Shown: positions 1 through 8,002 of the stretch, one piece after another
Layout of the letters: each line of letters starts with the position of its first letter
Position numbering within the stretch: the stretch's first letter is position 1
Assembly: GCA_009780855.1 (NCBI GenBank)
Contig: WQZG01000003.1
Coordinates: 21,875-85,874, forward strand
From: Treponema sp.
Lineage (GTDB): Bacteria; Spirochaetota; Spirochaetia; Treponematales; Breznakiellaceae
DNA length: 64,000 bases
Direction of reading: 5' to 3'
Translations under genes and position numbers: made by a program
Notes under the pieces: generated by a model
The model's database searches: none
What the model was told of the DNA's origin: nothing
Seen by the model: only the letters and a program-made list of their open reading frames with translations

Positions 1-657
1 AAAAACTATGATTCTGTACCTCCGCTGGCAGGGCCCAACGGCGTTCGTTTCGCGGTTTATAATCCTGAGGCTTCATATTCTTCCGGTCAGTTTATTATTA
101 CCAAAAGTATGAAGAATCCGGAAGTCGCGTGCCGCTGGATCGATTATTTTTATACATGGGAAGGCGGCCTGGAAGCCAGATACGGACGGGAAGGCCAGGA
201 ATGGGAAAGAACTGCTCCGGATGTAATGGCTTCTTCCGGACTGCCTGCATTGTGGAGACCGCTGACAGCACTGGCAGGAGTTCAGAATATCTGCTGGAGA
301 ACAAATATAGGGCAGTATTATCCGCAGGATAAACAGGCCTCAAATTTTAATGATATATACGCATCGGACGGACTTGAGGCACGGCTTTATAACGCGACTC
401 ACGATAATTATGCACCGTACGCTCCCAAGAAATATATTCCCATGCTTTACATGACTACTGATGTTATTAAGAAGATAAATCAGCCGTCAATTGACATGAG
501 GAGTTATGTACAGGAGTATGTTGTGCAGTTCCTGACCGGCGGCTTAAGCCTTGATAAAGACTGGGATGCATATGTCGCGAATTTCCAAAAGATGGGAATA
601 AATGATATCCTTGCAGCGTACCAGGGACCTTATGACGCGTTCATCAAAAATAATTAA
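1..657 (+). CDS. Extracellular sugar-binding protein, C-terminal part (5' truncated)
   Basis: The reading frame is open from the first base and stops at 655-657, leaving 218 residues of the C-terminal half of a solute-binding protein of the LplA type (family 1 extracellular binding proteins). The final 60 residues align by eye with the complete binding protein at 45348-47006: both have an F-[IL]-T-G-[GD]-L segment, then a W-D-x-Y block and a K-M-G or N-M-G turn near the end. Such proteins capture oligosaccharides outside the cytoplasmic membrane for an LplB/LplC permease pair. The start, signal peptide and permeases lie left of the window. The sulfatase follows after 14 bases, so they are probably cotranscribed. 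Confidence 0.8.
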   Translation, partial: KNYDSVPPLAGPNGVRFAVYNPEASYSSGQFIITKSMKNPEVACRWIDYFYTWEGGLEARYGREGQEWERTAPDVMASSGLPALWRPLTALAGVQNICWRTNIGQYYPQDKQASNFNDIYASDGLEARLYNATHDNYAPYAPKKYIPMLYMTTDVIKKINQPSIDMRSYVQEYVVQFLTGGLSLDKDWDAYVANFQKMGINDILAAYQGPYDAFIKNN

Positions 658-671
658 ATAAAAGTTAATAA

Positions 672-2111
672 ATGAACCGCAAACCCAATGTACTTTTTAT
701 TGTAACAGACGATCAGCGGTATAATACCATCGCGGCCCTTGGTAACAGGGAGATAATTACTCCCAGCATGGACCGCCTGGTCAGGATGGGTACGTCTTTT
801 ACAAGCGCCCATATACCCTGCGGTACTGTCGGCGCGGTCTGCATGCCAAGCCGCGCCATGATCCATTCCGGCCGCAGTCTTTTCCATATTGATGATGTGG
901 GCCAGCAGATACCGCAGACCCATACCACACTGGGAGAGCACCTGCGCGGGCATGGTTATAATTGTTTTGGGACCGGCAAATGGCATAACGGCCCCAAGGC
1001 ATTTAACCGCAGTTTTAACGGCGGTGACAATATCTTTTTTGGCGGAATGTGGGATCACTGGAATGTCCCTATGAATTTTTATGATCCCACCGCCGAGTAT
1101 GACAATGTAATCAATGTGGTGGTTAATCATTTTGCCGATAACAAAATCACCAAAATGCACTGTGATAAATTTAATCCGGGCAAACATTCAAGTGAGCTCC
1201 TGACCGATACCGCCCTGAATTTTCTAAGTAACCGGCAGGCTGCCCGGCCGCAAAATCCGGGGCAGGACCCTTTTTTTCTCTATGTAGCATATCTTGCCCC
1301 GCATGATCCGCGTACAATGCCGCCCCAATTCCGGAAAATGTACAATGCCGATGATATACCGCTTCCCCAAAACTTCCTTGAAGAACACCCGGTTGATTTT
1401 GGGTTTAAAACGATACGCGACGAAAAGCTGGCCGCTTATCCAAGAAATTCCGGTGAAGTCAGGGAACAGCTGGCCGATTATTACGCCATGATAACACATT
1501 TGGATTTTGAAATAGGCCGTATTCTTGACAATCTGGAACAGCAGGGCATTCTGGAAAATACAATCATTATCCTGGCCGGCGACAACGGCCTGGCAATGGG
1601 CAGCCACGGACTTATGGGCAAGCAGAACAATTACGAACATTCTGTGCGTGTCCCCCTTGTTATGGCAGGCCCCGGAATTCCGGTTAACCAGACGAGGGAT
1701 CAATATGTTTATTTGTTTGATATATTTCCCACTCTCTGCGAAATGCTTGATGTTGAAATACCGGACTCGGTAGAGGGATTGAGTTTTAAAAAGATGTTAA
1801 GCGATCCCTCTTATGTAACGCGCAAGGAACTTTATTTTGCCTATAGCGATCTTATCCGCAGTATCAAAACAGACCGGTTTAAACTGATTGAATACCGCAA
1901 TACCGTCAACGCGACCCAGCTTTTTAATCTGCGCGATGATCCGTATGAATGCCGCAGCCTTTTTGGCCAGGCCGGATATGACGATACTGTCAAACAGCTT
2001 CGCGCGCAATTATTGCGCCTGGCCGGCGAGTGGGGAGATATTCTGCATCCCATAGGCAAAAGATTCTGGAAATCCTGGGAAGAATATGAAACCAGGACAG
2101 GACTAACCTGA
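672..2111 (+). CDS. Sulfatase (formylglycine-dependent), family S1
   Basis: This 479-residue protein is a type I sulfatase hydrolysing sulfate esters, probably on a sugar. The N-terminal T-D-D-Q (residues 12-15) supplies calcium ligands. C57-M-P-S-R61 is the C-x-P-x-R signature whose cysteine is converted to formylglycine. A second metal/substrate block has D304-N-G and H312. No signal peptide is seen, so it may act in the cytoplasm on imported sulfated sugars, or the start may lie elsewhere. It sits between a sugar-binding protein gene and a second sulfatase 11 bases downstream. No sulfatase-maturing enzyme is encoded in the window. Sugar specificity cannot be told from sequence alone. Confidence 0.9.
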   Translation: MNRKPNVLFIVTDDQRYNTIAALGNREIITPSMDRLVRMGTSFTSAHIPCGTVGAVCMPSRAMIHSGRSLFHIDDVGQQIPQTHTTLGEHLRGHGYNCFGTGKWHNGPKAFNRSFNGGDNIFFGGMWDHWNVPMNFYDPTAEYDNVINVVVNHFADNKITKMHCDKFNPGKHSSELLTDTALNFLSNRQAARPQNPGQDPFFLYVAYLAPHDPRTMPPQFRKMYNADDIPLPQNFLEEHPVDFGFKTIRDEKLAAYPRNSGEVREQLADYYAMITHLDFEIGRILDNLEQQGILENTIIILAGDNGLAMGSHGLMGKQNNYEHSVRVPLVMAGPGIPVNQTRDQYVYLFDIFPTLCEMLDVEIPDSVEGLSFKKMLSDPSYVTRKELYFAYSDLIRSIKTDRFKLIEYRNTVNATQLFNLRDDPYECRSLFGQAGYDDTVKQLRAQLLRLAGEWGDILHPIGKRFWKSWEEYETRTGLT

Positions 2112-2122
2112 ACGGGGTTAAC

Positions 2123-3430
2123 ATGAACGGAATTAACATTAAACGGCCCAATTTTTTATTTTTGTTTCCCGATTCGCACAGGGGAGACTGGCTGCCTTTT
2201 GACAAAGATACCTTTGGCAGAATGGGTTTGCCTATGCTCCCCATAAAAATGCCCAATATTAAAAAATTGATGGAAACCGGCATTACTTTTACCCGCGCGG
2301 TTACGCCTTCTCCCCTCTGCGCGCCGGCACGGGCCTGTCTGGCTGCAGGATTAAAATATGAGAACTGCCGCGTTCCGGACAATCAGCATGATTATCCGCC
2401 TGATCTGCCCAGTTTTTACAATGTTTTAAAAAATTCAGGTTACAGAGTCGCCGGAGCCGGAAAGTTTGATCTGCATAAAAATACACAATTTTGGGGGCTT
2501 GACGGCTGGGTTGATTTGCTTGGAAAAATCGGTTTTACGGACAGCATAGACAATGCCGGCAAAATAGACGCGGTTAACAGCGGAGCGGAAGAGCCGGGGA
2601 ATTTTAATCCCAGGGACCCTTATATGAAATTTCTTATAAATCGCGGTTATGCGGAATCTTATATAAAAGATATGAAAACCCGCAAACATGCCGTACATCC
2701 TTCTGTACTGCCGCAGGATCTGTATTGCGATAATTATTTAACAGATAACGCGCTGGGACTCCTGCGGAATTTTCCGGCCAATCAGCCGTGGTTTTTACAG
2801 GTAAATTTTGCGGGCCCGCACGGTCCCTGGGATGTTACAGAAGAAATGCGGAGCCGGTGGAAGAATGTTGATTTTCCCCTGCCCAATCATTGGACTGACA
2901 TCAAAGATACAGATATAAACGGAATACGGCAAAATTACGCTGCCATGCTTGAGAATATTGACAGTATGGCAGGTAAACTTATCAATGAGGTTGCCGCCCG
3001 CAATGAGCTGGATAATACCGTAATTATTTATTCATCTGATCACGGGGAAATGCTCGGTGATTTTGGAATGTTCGGCAAAACCAGGCCGCAGAGGGCCTCC
3101 ATTCATATCCCCCTTATTATCTCGCTGCCGGATACGGCGGCAAAAGGCGTTCTGGATAATTCCCTTGTTGAACTGCAGGATTTGGCTGCGACTTTTTTGG
3201 AATTGGCCGGCTGCGGTAAAGAACCGGCAATGCAGTCCAAATCCCTTGTACCATTGTTAAACGCCAAAGCGGCGGCCCATCGCAAAATACAGGAATCTTC
3301 ATACGGGGACTGGTCTGTAAAAATAATCGGAAATCATAAATTGGTATTTAATAAAGGTTTATTACAGGAAATTTACGATCTGGAGACTGATGTTTGGGAA
3401 AACGAAAATTTGCTTTTTACGGGAGAATAG
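2123..3430 (+). CDS. Sulfatase (formylglycine-dependent), family S1
   Basis: This 435-residue type I sulfatase is clearly different in sequence from its upstream neighbour. The modified cysteine is C66 in C-A-P-A-R70. The metal-binding start is F-P-D-S-H near residue 15, where the usual second Asp is replaced by Ser. D306-H-G308 forms the second metal block. It has no signal peptide. The gene starts 11 bases after the previous stop, inside an apparent operon of binding protein, two sulfatases and fucosidase. Two unlike sulfatases side by side suggest removal of sulfate from different positions of one glycan (inference). Confidence 0.88.
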   Translation: MNGINIKRPNFLFLFPDSHRGDWLPFDKDTFGRMGLPMLPIKMPNIKKLMETGITFTRAVTPSPLCAPARACLAAGLKYENCRVPDNQHDYPPDLPSFYNVLKNSGYRVAGAGKFDLHKNTQFWGLDGWVDLLGKIGFTDSIDNAGKIDAVNSGAEEPGNFNPRDPYMKFLINRGYAESYIKDMKTRKHAVHPSVLPQDLYCDNYLTDNALGLLRNFPANQPWFLQVNFAGPHGPWDVTEEMRSRWKNVDFPLPNHWTDIKDTDINGIRQNYAAMLENIDSMAGKLINEVAARNELDNTVIIYSSDHGEMLGDFGMFGKTRPQRASIHIPLIISLPDTAAKGVLDNSLVELQDLAATFLELAGCGKEPAMQSKSLVPLLNAKAAAHRKIQESSYGDWSVKIIGNHKLVFNKGLLQEIYDLETDVWENENLLFTGE

Positions 3431-3481
3431 TTTAAACAAGGTGAATAGTTAAAATGAAAAATATTCTGAAAGGAGAATGGA

Positions 3482-4534
3482 TTGACAGGAAAAACGCCTT
3501 CTTATCTGGAAAATTATAAAGAACTATACGCGAAAAATCCGCGGCAAGCCAATATTGAATGGTTTAAAAACGCACGGTACGGCCTTTTTTTACATTACGG
3601 CCTATATTCCATTCTGGGCCGTCATGAATGGGTGCAATTGCGCGAACTTATACCTGTAGCCGAATACGCCAAATTAAAGGAGCAATTCCATCCCGATAAA
3701 TTCGACGCAGTAAAAATTGTTTCTTTTGCCAAAAAATGCGGAATGAAATACATAAACATTACAACCAGGCATCATGATTGCTTTTGCCTTTGGGATACAA
3801 AAGAAACCGATTTTAATTCCGTCAATAGTCCGGCGCGCAGGGATTTGATAGCGGAATTGGCAGTGGAATGTGAAAAACAGGAGATGGGGTTTTTTCTGTA
3901 TTACAGCCACGGCAGGGACTGGAAACATCCGCATGCTCCAAATAATGATGAATGGGGCGGAAGCGCCAGGCCCAATTACAATCCGCCTGAACCTTCATAT
4001 GCAGTTGGTAAAGACCACGATCTAAATATATATCTGGAATTTATGAAACGTCAGATTAAGGAATTAATTACCCTGGTTCCCGATACGGCAGGAATCTGGC
4101 TGGACGGAATTGCCGTTCCCCAATCCGGCGATTACAGTCTTTTTAAGATTGATGAACTTTATTCATACATCAGAAGTTTATCTCCCCATGTTCTTGTATC
4201 GTATAAGCAGGGAATTCTGGGCAGCGAGGATTTTTTCTCTTCAGAACATCATGTACCAACCAAAGATGATACCGCCAGTAAACACGGAAAAATTACCGGA
4301 TCCAGCATGGTAGAATTATGTACAACCATGACCGAAAATCCAGGTTCCTGGGGTTATTCAATTATTGGCGCCCATAAAACCAAAGATCAGGTTTGGGCCC
4401 AGCTGGCAGAAAGCAAACGTAAAGGCCATAATCTGCTTCTTAACACAGGCCCCATGGCTGACGGATCGCTTGACGCCAGGGATACCGATACATTGCTTGC
4501 CGTCGGCGAAAGACTCTTCGCGGAAGGTTTTTAA
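3482..4534 (+). CDS. Alpha-L-fucosidase, GH29
   Basis: This protein of about 350 residues hydrolyses terminal alpha-L-fucose. The N-terminal W-F-x-x-A-R-Y-G-L-F-x-H-Y-G block (residues 27-40) and the T-R-H-H-D motif (95-99) that binds fucose are characteristic of GH29. W-L-D208-G carries the likely nucleophile Asp. The C-terminal beta domain of longer family members is absent. The start is a TTG placed 7 bases after a strong AAGGAG; an ATG at 3454 is out of frame and opens only a 21-codon frame. No signal peptide is visible, so the enzyme probably acts inside the cell on imported oligosaccharides. It closes the sulfatase operon and converges on a LacI gene. Confidence 0.88.
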   Translation: MTGKTPSYLENYKELYAKNPRQANIEWFKNARYGLFLHYGLYSILGRHEWVQLRELIPVAEYAKLKEQFHPDKFDAVKIVSFAKKCGMKYINITTRHHDCFCLWDTKETDFNSVNSPARRDLIAELAVECEKQEMGFFLYYSHGRDWKHPHAPNNDEWGGSARPNYNPPEPSYAVGKDHDLNIYLEFMKRQIKELITLVPDTAGIWLDGIAVPQSGDYSLFKIDELYSYIRSLSPHVLVSYKQGILGSEDFFSSEHHVPTKDDTASKHGKITGSSMVELCTTMTENPGSWGYSIIGAHKTKDQVWAQLAESKRKGHNLLLNTGPMADGSLDARDTDTLLAVGERLFAEGF

Positions 4535-4538
4535 AATT

Positions 4539-4552
4539 AATCGTTAACGATT
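4539..4552. promoter_or_regulatory. 14-bp perfect palindrome, possible operator or terminator stem
   Basis: AATCGTTAACGATT is a perfect palindrome lying exactly between the convergent fucosidase and LacI stop codons. The half site AATCGTTAA recurs at once at 4555-4563, inside the end of the LacI gene. The size and symmetry fit a LacI-family operator, but the position is downstream of both genes and there is no T-run for a terminator. Its role is unclear. Confidence 0.3.
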
Positions 4553-5584
4553 CTAATCGTTAAGGTTCTGCCTGATAATTATTTGAAAGTCGACATAAAT
4601 TTCGCGCTGTGCCGGCAAAATACCGGTTACAATATAATTATAAATGCGTTTTACCGTTAAATAGGAATGCTGATAGGAATTTTGGTAAATTGTCGCCGCA
4701 ATATTGTTATTCCTTATATTGTTAATTATGGTTTCCGACAAATCAAAAGATATTATGGGTATTTTTCCCAATATTCCAAGTTCAGTAAAAGCGGCAAAAC
4801 AGGCTTTAACCGCGCCAGAATTTAAAAAGAGGGAGTCTATGTCACGGTTTTTACGCAGCATCTCATATACATTTTTGTATGCGATATCATCATCATTTAT
4901 GGCCGTGATTTCGCATTGAATTATATCTTTTCCATAAAGTTGTTTTAGTTTCTCTTTAAATCCCTGTGAACGCCTTAAATTGCCGAGCATCGAAAGCGAA
5001 GATGAGATAAACGCCATTTTATGCAGTTTTGGATTTATTAAATGGAACAGGCCCGCAACGGTTTCGCCCGCTTTATATGTATTTATACCGGCAAAATAAT
5101 GAGGATAATCATTGGGTATATCATTTGAATAACAAAATACCGGTATTTCCAGCGAAGAAATTTTTTCCAATAAGGCTTCGCTGGAAATTGGCTGTATCAT
5201 CAGCGCTACAATTCCGTCTTTTACCAGATCGTCTATCAGGGTTATCTGATGATTAATATCAAAATTCCGGCTGTATACATGACAAAAATTTATTCCCGAA
5301 CCTTCTATCTCCGATATGGCAGCTTTAATTCCCAATTCACTTTGTTCTATCGCGTAGTTGGAAAAATTTGGCTGTACGTGTGATACTATGCCTACCGTAG
5401 CCGGGTGTCTGCGCAATGCAAGCGACTTTGCCATCGCGTTTGGCTGAAAATTTAAATTTTCCAGGATACTGGTAATTTTTTCCCTGGTCTGCGCGCTGAC
5501 TCTGCCCCGGTTATACAGCACCCTGTCTACAGTACCGACCGATACTCCCGATAATTTTGCTATTTCTTTTATTGTATATACCAT
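4553..5584 (-). CDS. LacI-family transcriptional regulator
   Basis: This 343-residue regulator has an N-terminal helix-turn-helix (about residues 4-23, with V-S-V-G-T-V-D-R in the recognition region), a hinge, and a periplasmic-binding-protein-like effector domain from about residue 60 to the end. It probably binds a sugar and controls the neighbouring glycan genes. It is convergent with the sulfatase-fucosidase operon and divergent from the ThuA-like gene, with 139 bases between the two starts. A candidate promoter on the minus strand reads TTGATG, 17 bases, TAAACT. No strong ribosome-binding site precedes the ATG. The ligand cannot be named from sequence. Confidence 0.9.
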   Translation of the reverse strand: MVYTIKEIAKLSGVSVGTVDRVLYNRGRVSAQTREKITSILENLNFQPNAMAKSLALRRHPATVGIVSHVQPNFSNYAIEQSELGIKAAISEIEGSGINFCHVYSRNFDINHQITLIDDLVKDGIVALMIQPISSEALLEKISSLEIPVFCYSNDIPNDYPHYFAGINTYKAGETVAGLFHLINPKLHKMAFISSSLSMLGNLRRSQGFKEKLKQLYGKDIIQCEITAINDDDIAYKNVYEMLRKNRDIDSLFLNSGAVKACFAAFTELGILGKIPIISFDLSETIINNIRNNNIAATIYQNSYQHSYLTVKRIYNYIVTGILPAQREIYVDFQIIIRQNLND

Positions 5585-5672
5585 ATTAGTTCAATAATCC
5601 GATTTTTTTTTAGTTTATTTTAAACCGAATTATTCATCAAGTCATTATAAATTAATCTTTATAAATTAATTG

Positions 5673-5701
5673 TGGATAATATATGTTTTTTATGGTATAA
5701 T
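5673..5701 (+). promoter_or_regulatory. Candidate sigma-70 promoter for the ThuA-like gene
   Basis: A weak -35 TGGATA (5673-5678) is followed after 17 bases by a consensus -10 TATAAT (5696-5701). It lies 22 bases before the ATG at 5724 in the divergent LacI/ThuA intergenic region. Confidence 0.5.
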
Positions 5702-5723
5702 TTTCAAAAGGAACGGTGAATTT

Positions 5724-6461
5724 ATGATTAATGTGATGATTTACAATGAATTTGTTCACGAATTAAAGGATGAAAAGGTTAAAGCCGTTTATCCGGACGG
5801 TATCCATAGTGTTATTAAGTCATTCCTGGAAAAGGACAGTTCCATCGGGAAAATTCGCTGCGCAGTACTCGAGGATCACAGACAGACCCTTAGCAAAGAG
5901 GCCCTTGACGATACTGACGTTCTGGTCTGGTGGGGGCATATGAGGCATCAGGAGGTTGATGACGAAGCTGTTGCCAGGGTATGCCGCCGTGTTCTGGACG
6001 GCATGGGCCTGGTGGTTCTGCATTCCGGCCACGCTTCCAAGCCTTTTAAGGCGCTTATGGGAACAGATACCCATTTGCTGCGCTGGCGGGAAGCCGGCGA
6101 AAAAGTACGGCTGTGGAATATAGCCAAAAATCATCCGATTACCCGCGGGCTAAGCGAAACTTTTACCATTCCCCATGATGAGACTTACGGAGAACCTTTT
6201 GGTATCCCAAACCCTGATGAACTTATTTTTTTAAGCTGGTTCCAGGGCGGCGAAGTTTTCCGCAGCGGCTGTACATGGCGGCGCGGAGAGGGTAAAGTTT
6301 TCTATTTCCAGAGCGGCCATGAGACATTCCCGATCTATTACCAGAATGAAGTCCAGCTTGTAATAACCAACGCCGTAAAATGGGCCTGTCCTGTCGAAAG
6401 GCATTGTGTTGCAGACAGGGGCAAAGGCAATACGCCTGCACTGGAACAAATTCGGAATTAA
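5724..6461 (+). CDS. ThuA-like domain protein (trehalose utilisation type)
   Basis: This 245-residue protein has the ThuA fold, related to glutamine amidotransferases. Visible family features are the early D-x-L-V-W-W-G-H-x-R-H block near residue 70, L-H-S-G-H-x-S-K-P-F-K near 100, and a C-terminal F-Y-F-Q-S-G-H-E block. ThuA proteins are linked to trehalose and other disaccharide catabolism through 3-keto sugars, usually with Gfo/Idh/MocA enzymes, which occur elsewhere in this window. The start at 5724 is preferred over an in-frame ATG at 5670 because an AAAAGGA stands 10 bases before it and the family starts here. It is transcribed away from the LacI gene, which may control it. Confidence 0.85.
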   Translation: MINVMIYNEFVHELKDEKVKAVYPDGIHSVIKSFLEKDSSIGKIRCAVLEDHRQTLSKEALDDTDVLVWWGHMRHQEVDDEAVARVCRRVLDGMGLVVLHSGHASKPFKALMGTDTHLLRWREAGEKVRLWNIAKNHPITRGLSETFTIPHDETYGEPFGIPNPDELIFLSWFQGGEVFRSGCTWRRGEGKVFYFQSGHETFPIYYQNEVQLVITNAVKWACPVERHCVADRGKGNTPALEQIRN

Positions 6462-6492
6462 AGATTCGGTATATCAGGTTAAATTTTCATAT

Positions 6493-7404
6493 ATGCGCAG
6501 ATTTTTTTCTCATTTTTTAATTTTTAATTTTTCATTTTTAATTTTATTTGTTGTTTATCCGCAATCACCGCCCGCGCCTTCCAACCGGGCCGAACTTGTT
6601 ATGAAGGCCCTGGCTGCCGCTTATCCGGACCGGGTAGGGCCGGCTGTTTACCGCAACGGGGACTGGGCTGTTTTTTTGGCAGGCAAGTGGTTTTATTACG
6701 CTGACGGCAAACTCCTGCCGGAAAATCTTTTGGCCCAGGCTTCGCAATACAGCGGCCAGCCGTTTTATAATTATGCTGCCGAGCTGCCGCCCTGGAAAGA
6801 TCCGACAGCGGAAGAATCCGATCGGATGCGGCAGATGACCGAACGCCGCAAGCAGCAGTCAGGTTCTTCGGTCAAGCGCACTACACAATTTTATGACGAT
6901 CTTTTAAGGGTCCATAACAGCAGCGAGTCCTGGGACAGGGTTAAATCCATAAAGTTTCTTGGTTTTACCGTTATGGTTCATTACTCCATACTTACCCAGT
7001 TAAGCCTGGTTGAGGAGGCGATACTTGCGGCGTCAAAAACCAGCGCTTCCGTGCGTCAATGGATTGGCAGCATCAGTTCGGTAGACGGCTAGAACTGGCG
7101 CAATATTGCCGATACCGAGAGCCGGAGTTTCCACGCTTACGGGACCGCGATTGATATCATTCCCAAATCCACTAACGGTCTGGCCACTTATTGGCTGTGG
7201 ACTTCCCAGTATAATCCGGAGTGGTGGGCTGTCCCCTATTCCAAACGCCTTAATCCCCCGGCGGAGGTAATCAAGGCTTTTGAATCGTTTGGCTTTGTCT
7301 GGGGCGGCAAATGGACCGTTTACGATACCATGCATTTTGAATACCGCCCGGAGATTTTAATTTTCAGCAATATCGCCATGACAGATACCAAAGACCTTAA
7401 ATAA
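6493..7404 (+). pseudogene. VanY/M15-type D-Ala-D-Ala carboxypeptidase gene interrupted by an in-frame TAG
   Basis: From ATG 6493 a signal-peptide-like start is followed by 199 sense codons, then TAG at 7090-7092. The same frame continues for 103 further codons to TAA at 7402-7404. The second part contains the whole zinc site of M15C peptidases: S-F-H214-A-Y-G-x-A-x-D221 and the D-x-M-H281-F-E-Y block. The first part alone would have no catalytic centre. The interrupted site normally reads Y-N-W-R in the family, so a single change from a tyrosine codon to TAG explains it. The family trims peptidoglycan stem peptides in the envelope. The gene is either dead, read through by a suppressor, or a sequencing error. 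Confidence 0.8.
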
Positions 7405-7538
7405 CGGACTTGCCCATAACGATATTTATATATAAATCCTTCATAAAAACAAAAAATTATTATTAAAAATCCCAATGGCGACATCAAAATCGCCTGCGGT
7501 TATTTGCGTGTATTGTTGTAACGCAGGATAATCCGGAT

Positions 7539-7904
7539 ATGGACGGCGAAAATGTATTTAATATCCGGAACCTCTTCAGCAGAAACTTAAAACGCTTGCG
7601 CAATGCGGCCAATATTTCCCAGCTTGCTTTGGCGGGCAGGGCAAATCTAACCCATAATTTTATCAACGACATTGAAAACGGCAAGAAGTGGGTCTCCGAC
7701 GAAACCATCGGAAAACTGGCGACCGCCCTCAGGGCGGAACCTTACCAGTTTTTTCTTTCGGAATCCAGGTGGAATGAAAAAAGCGCGGAGATACTTGCGA
7801 CTTACCTTGGTGATATTCAGAGCAGTTTTATTAAATTGACTGAAGACTACCGCCTTCGTTTTATTCCCGACAATGCCGGCAGAACAGACGAAGAACATCT
7901 TTAA
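7539..7904 (+). CDS. XRE-family helix-turn-helix regulator
   Basis: This 121-residue protein has an XRE/Cro-type helix-turn-helix at about residues 13-67, with L-K-R-L-R, S-Q-L-A-L-A and N-F-I-N-D-I-E-N-G-K-K-W as core features, and a short C-terminal tail of unknown role. It is a paralogue of the protein at 38480-38893: both share N-L-K-R-[LM]-R, N-F-I-N-D-I-E-N and the E-P-Y-[QR] segment. It stands alone, convergent with ftsH. Its target and ligand are unknown. The start ATG 7539 lacks a good ribosome-binding site. Confidence 0.8.
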   Translation: MDGENVFNIRNLFSRNLKRLRNAANISQLALAGRANLTHNFINDIENGKKWVSDETIGKLATALRAEPYQFFLSESRWNEKSAEILATYLGDIQSSFIKLTEDYRLRFIPDNAGRTDEEHL

Positions 7905-7930
7905 ATCGGGCAGCATTAATCATTGCAGCA

Positions 7931-7957
7931 TAAAAAATACAGTTTCTATTGAAACTG
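7931..7957 (-). terminator. Rho-independent terminator of ftsH
   Basis: CAGTTTC and GAAACTG (7940-7946 and 7951-7957) form a 7-bp stem with a 4-base loop. Read on the minus strand it is followed by TATTTTTTAT, as expected for the end of the ftsH transcript. Confidence 0.65.
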
Positions 7958-8002
7958 GCAGCTTTGTGCCGGACGGTTTGGAATTTTTTATTCTGCGCCG
8001 GC

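Noticed and set aside
3454-3519. Short frame from ATG 3454 before the fucosidase as an alternative start
   Set aside because: It is out of frame with the fucosidase and ends after 21 codons; the TTG at 3482 has a good ribosome-binding site.
7090-7092. TAG as a pyrrolysine codon
   Set aside because: No pyrrolysine genes are seen in the window, and the family simply has tyrosine at this place; a nonsense change is more likely.
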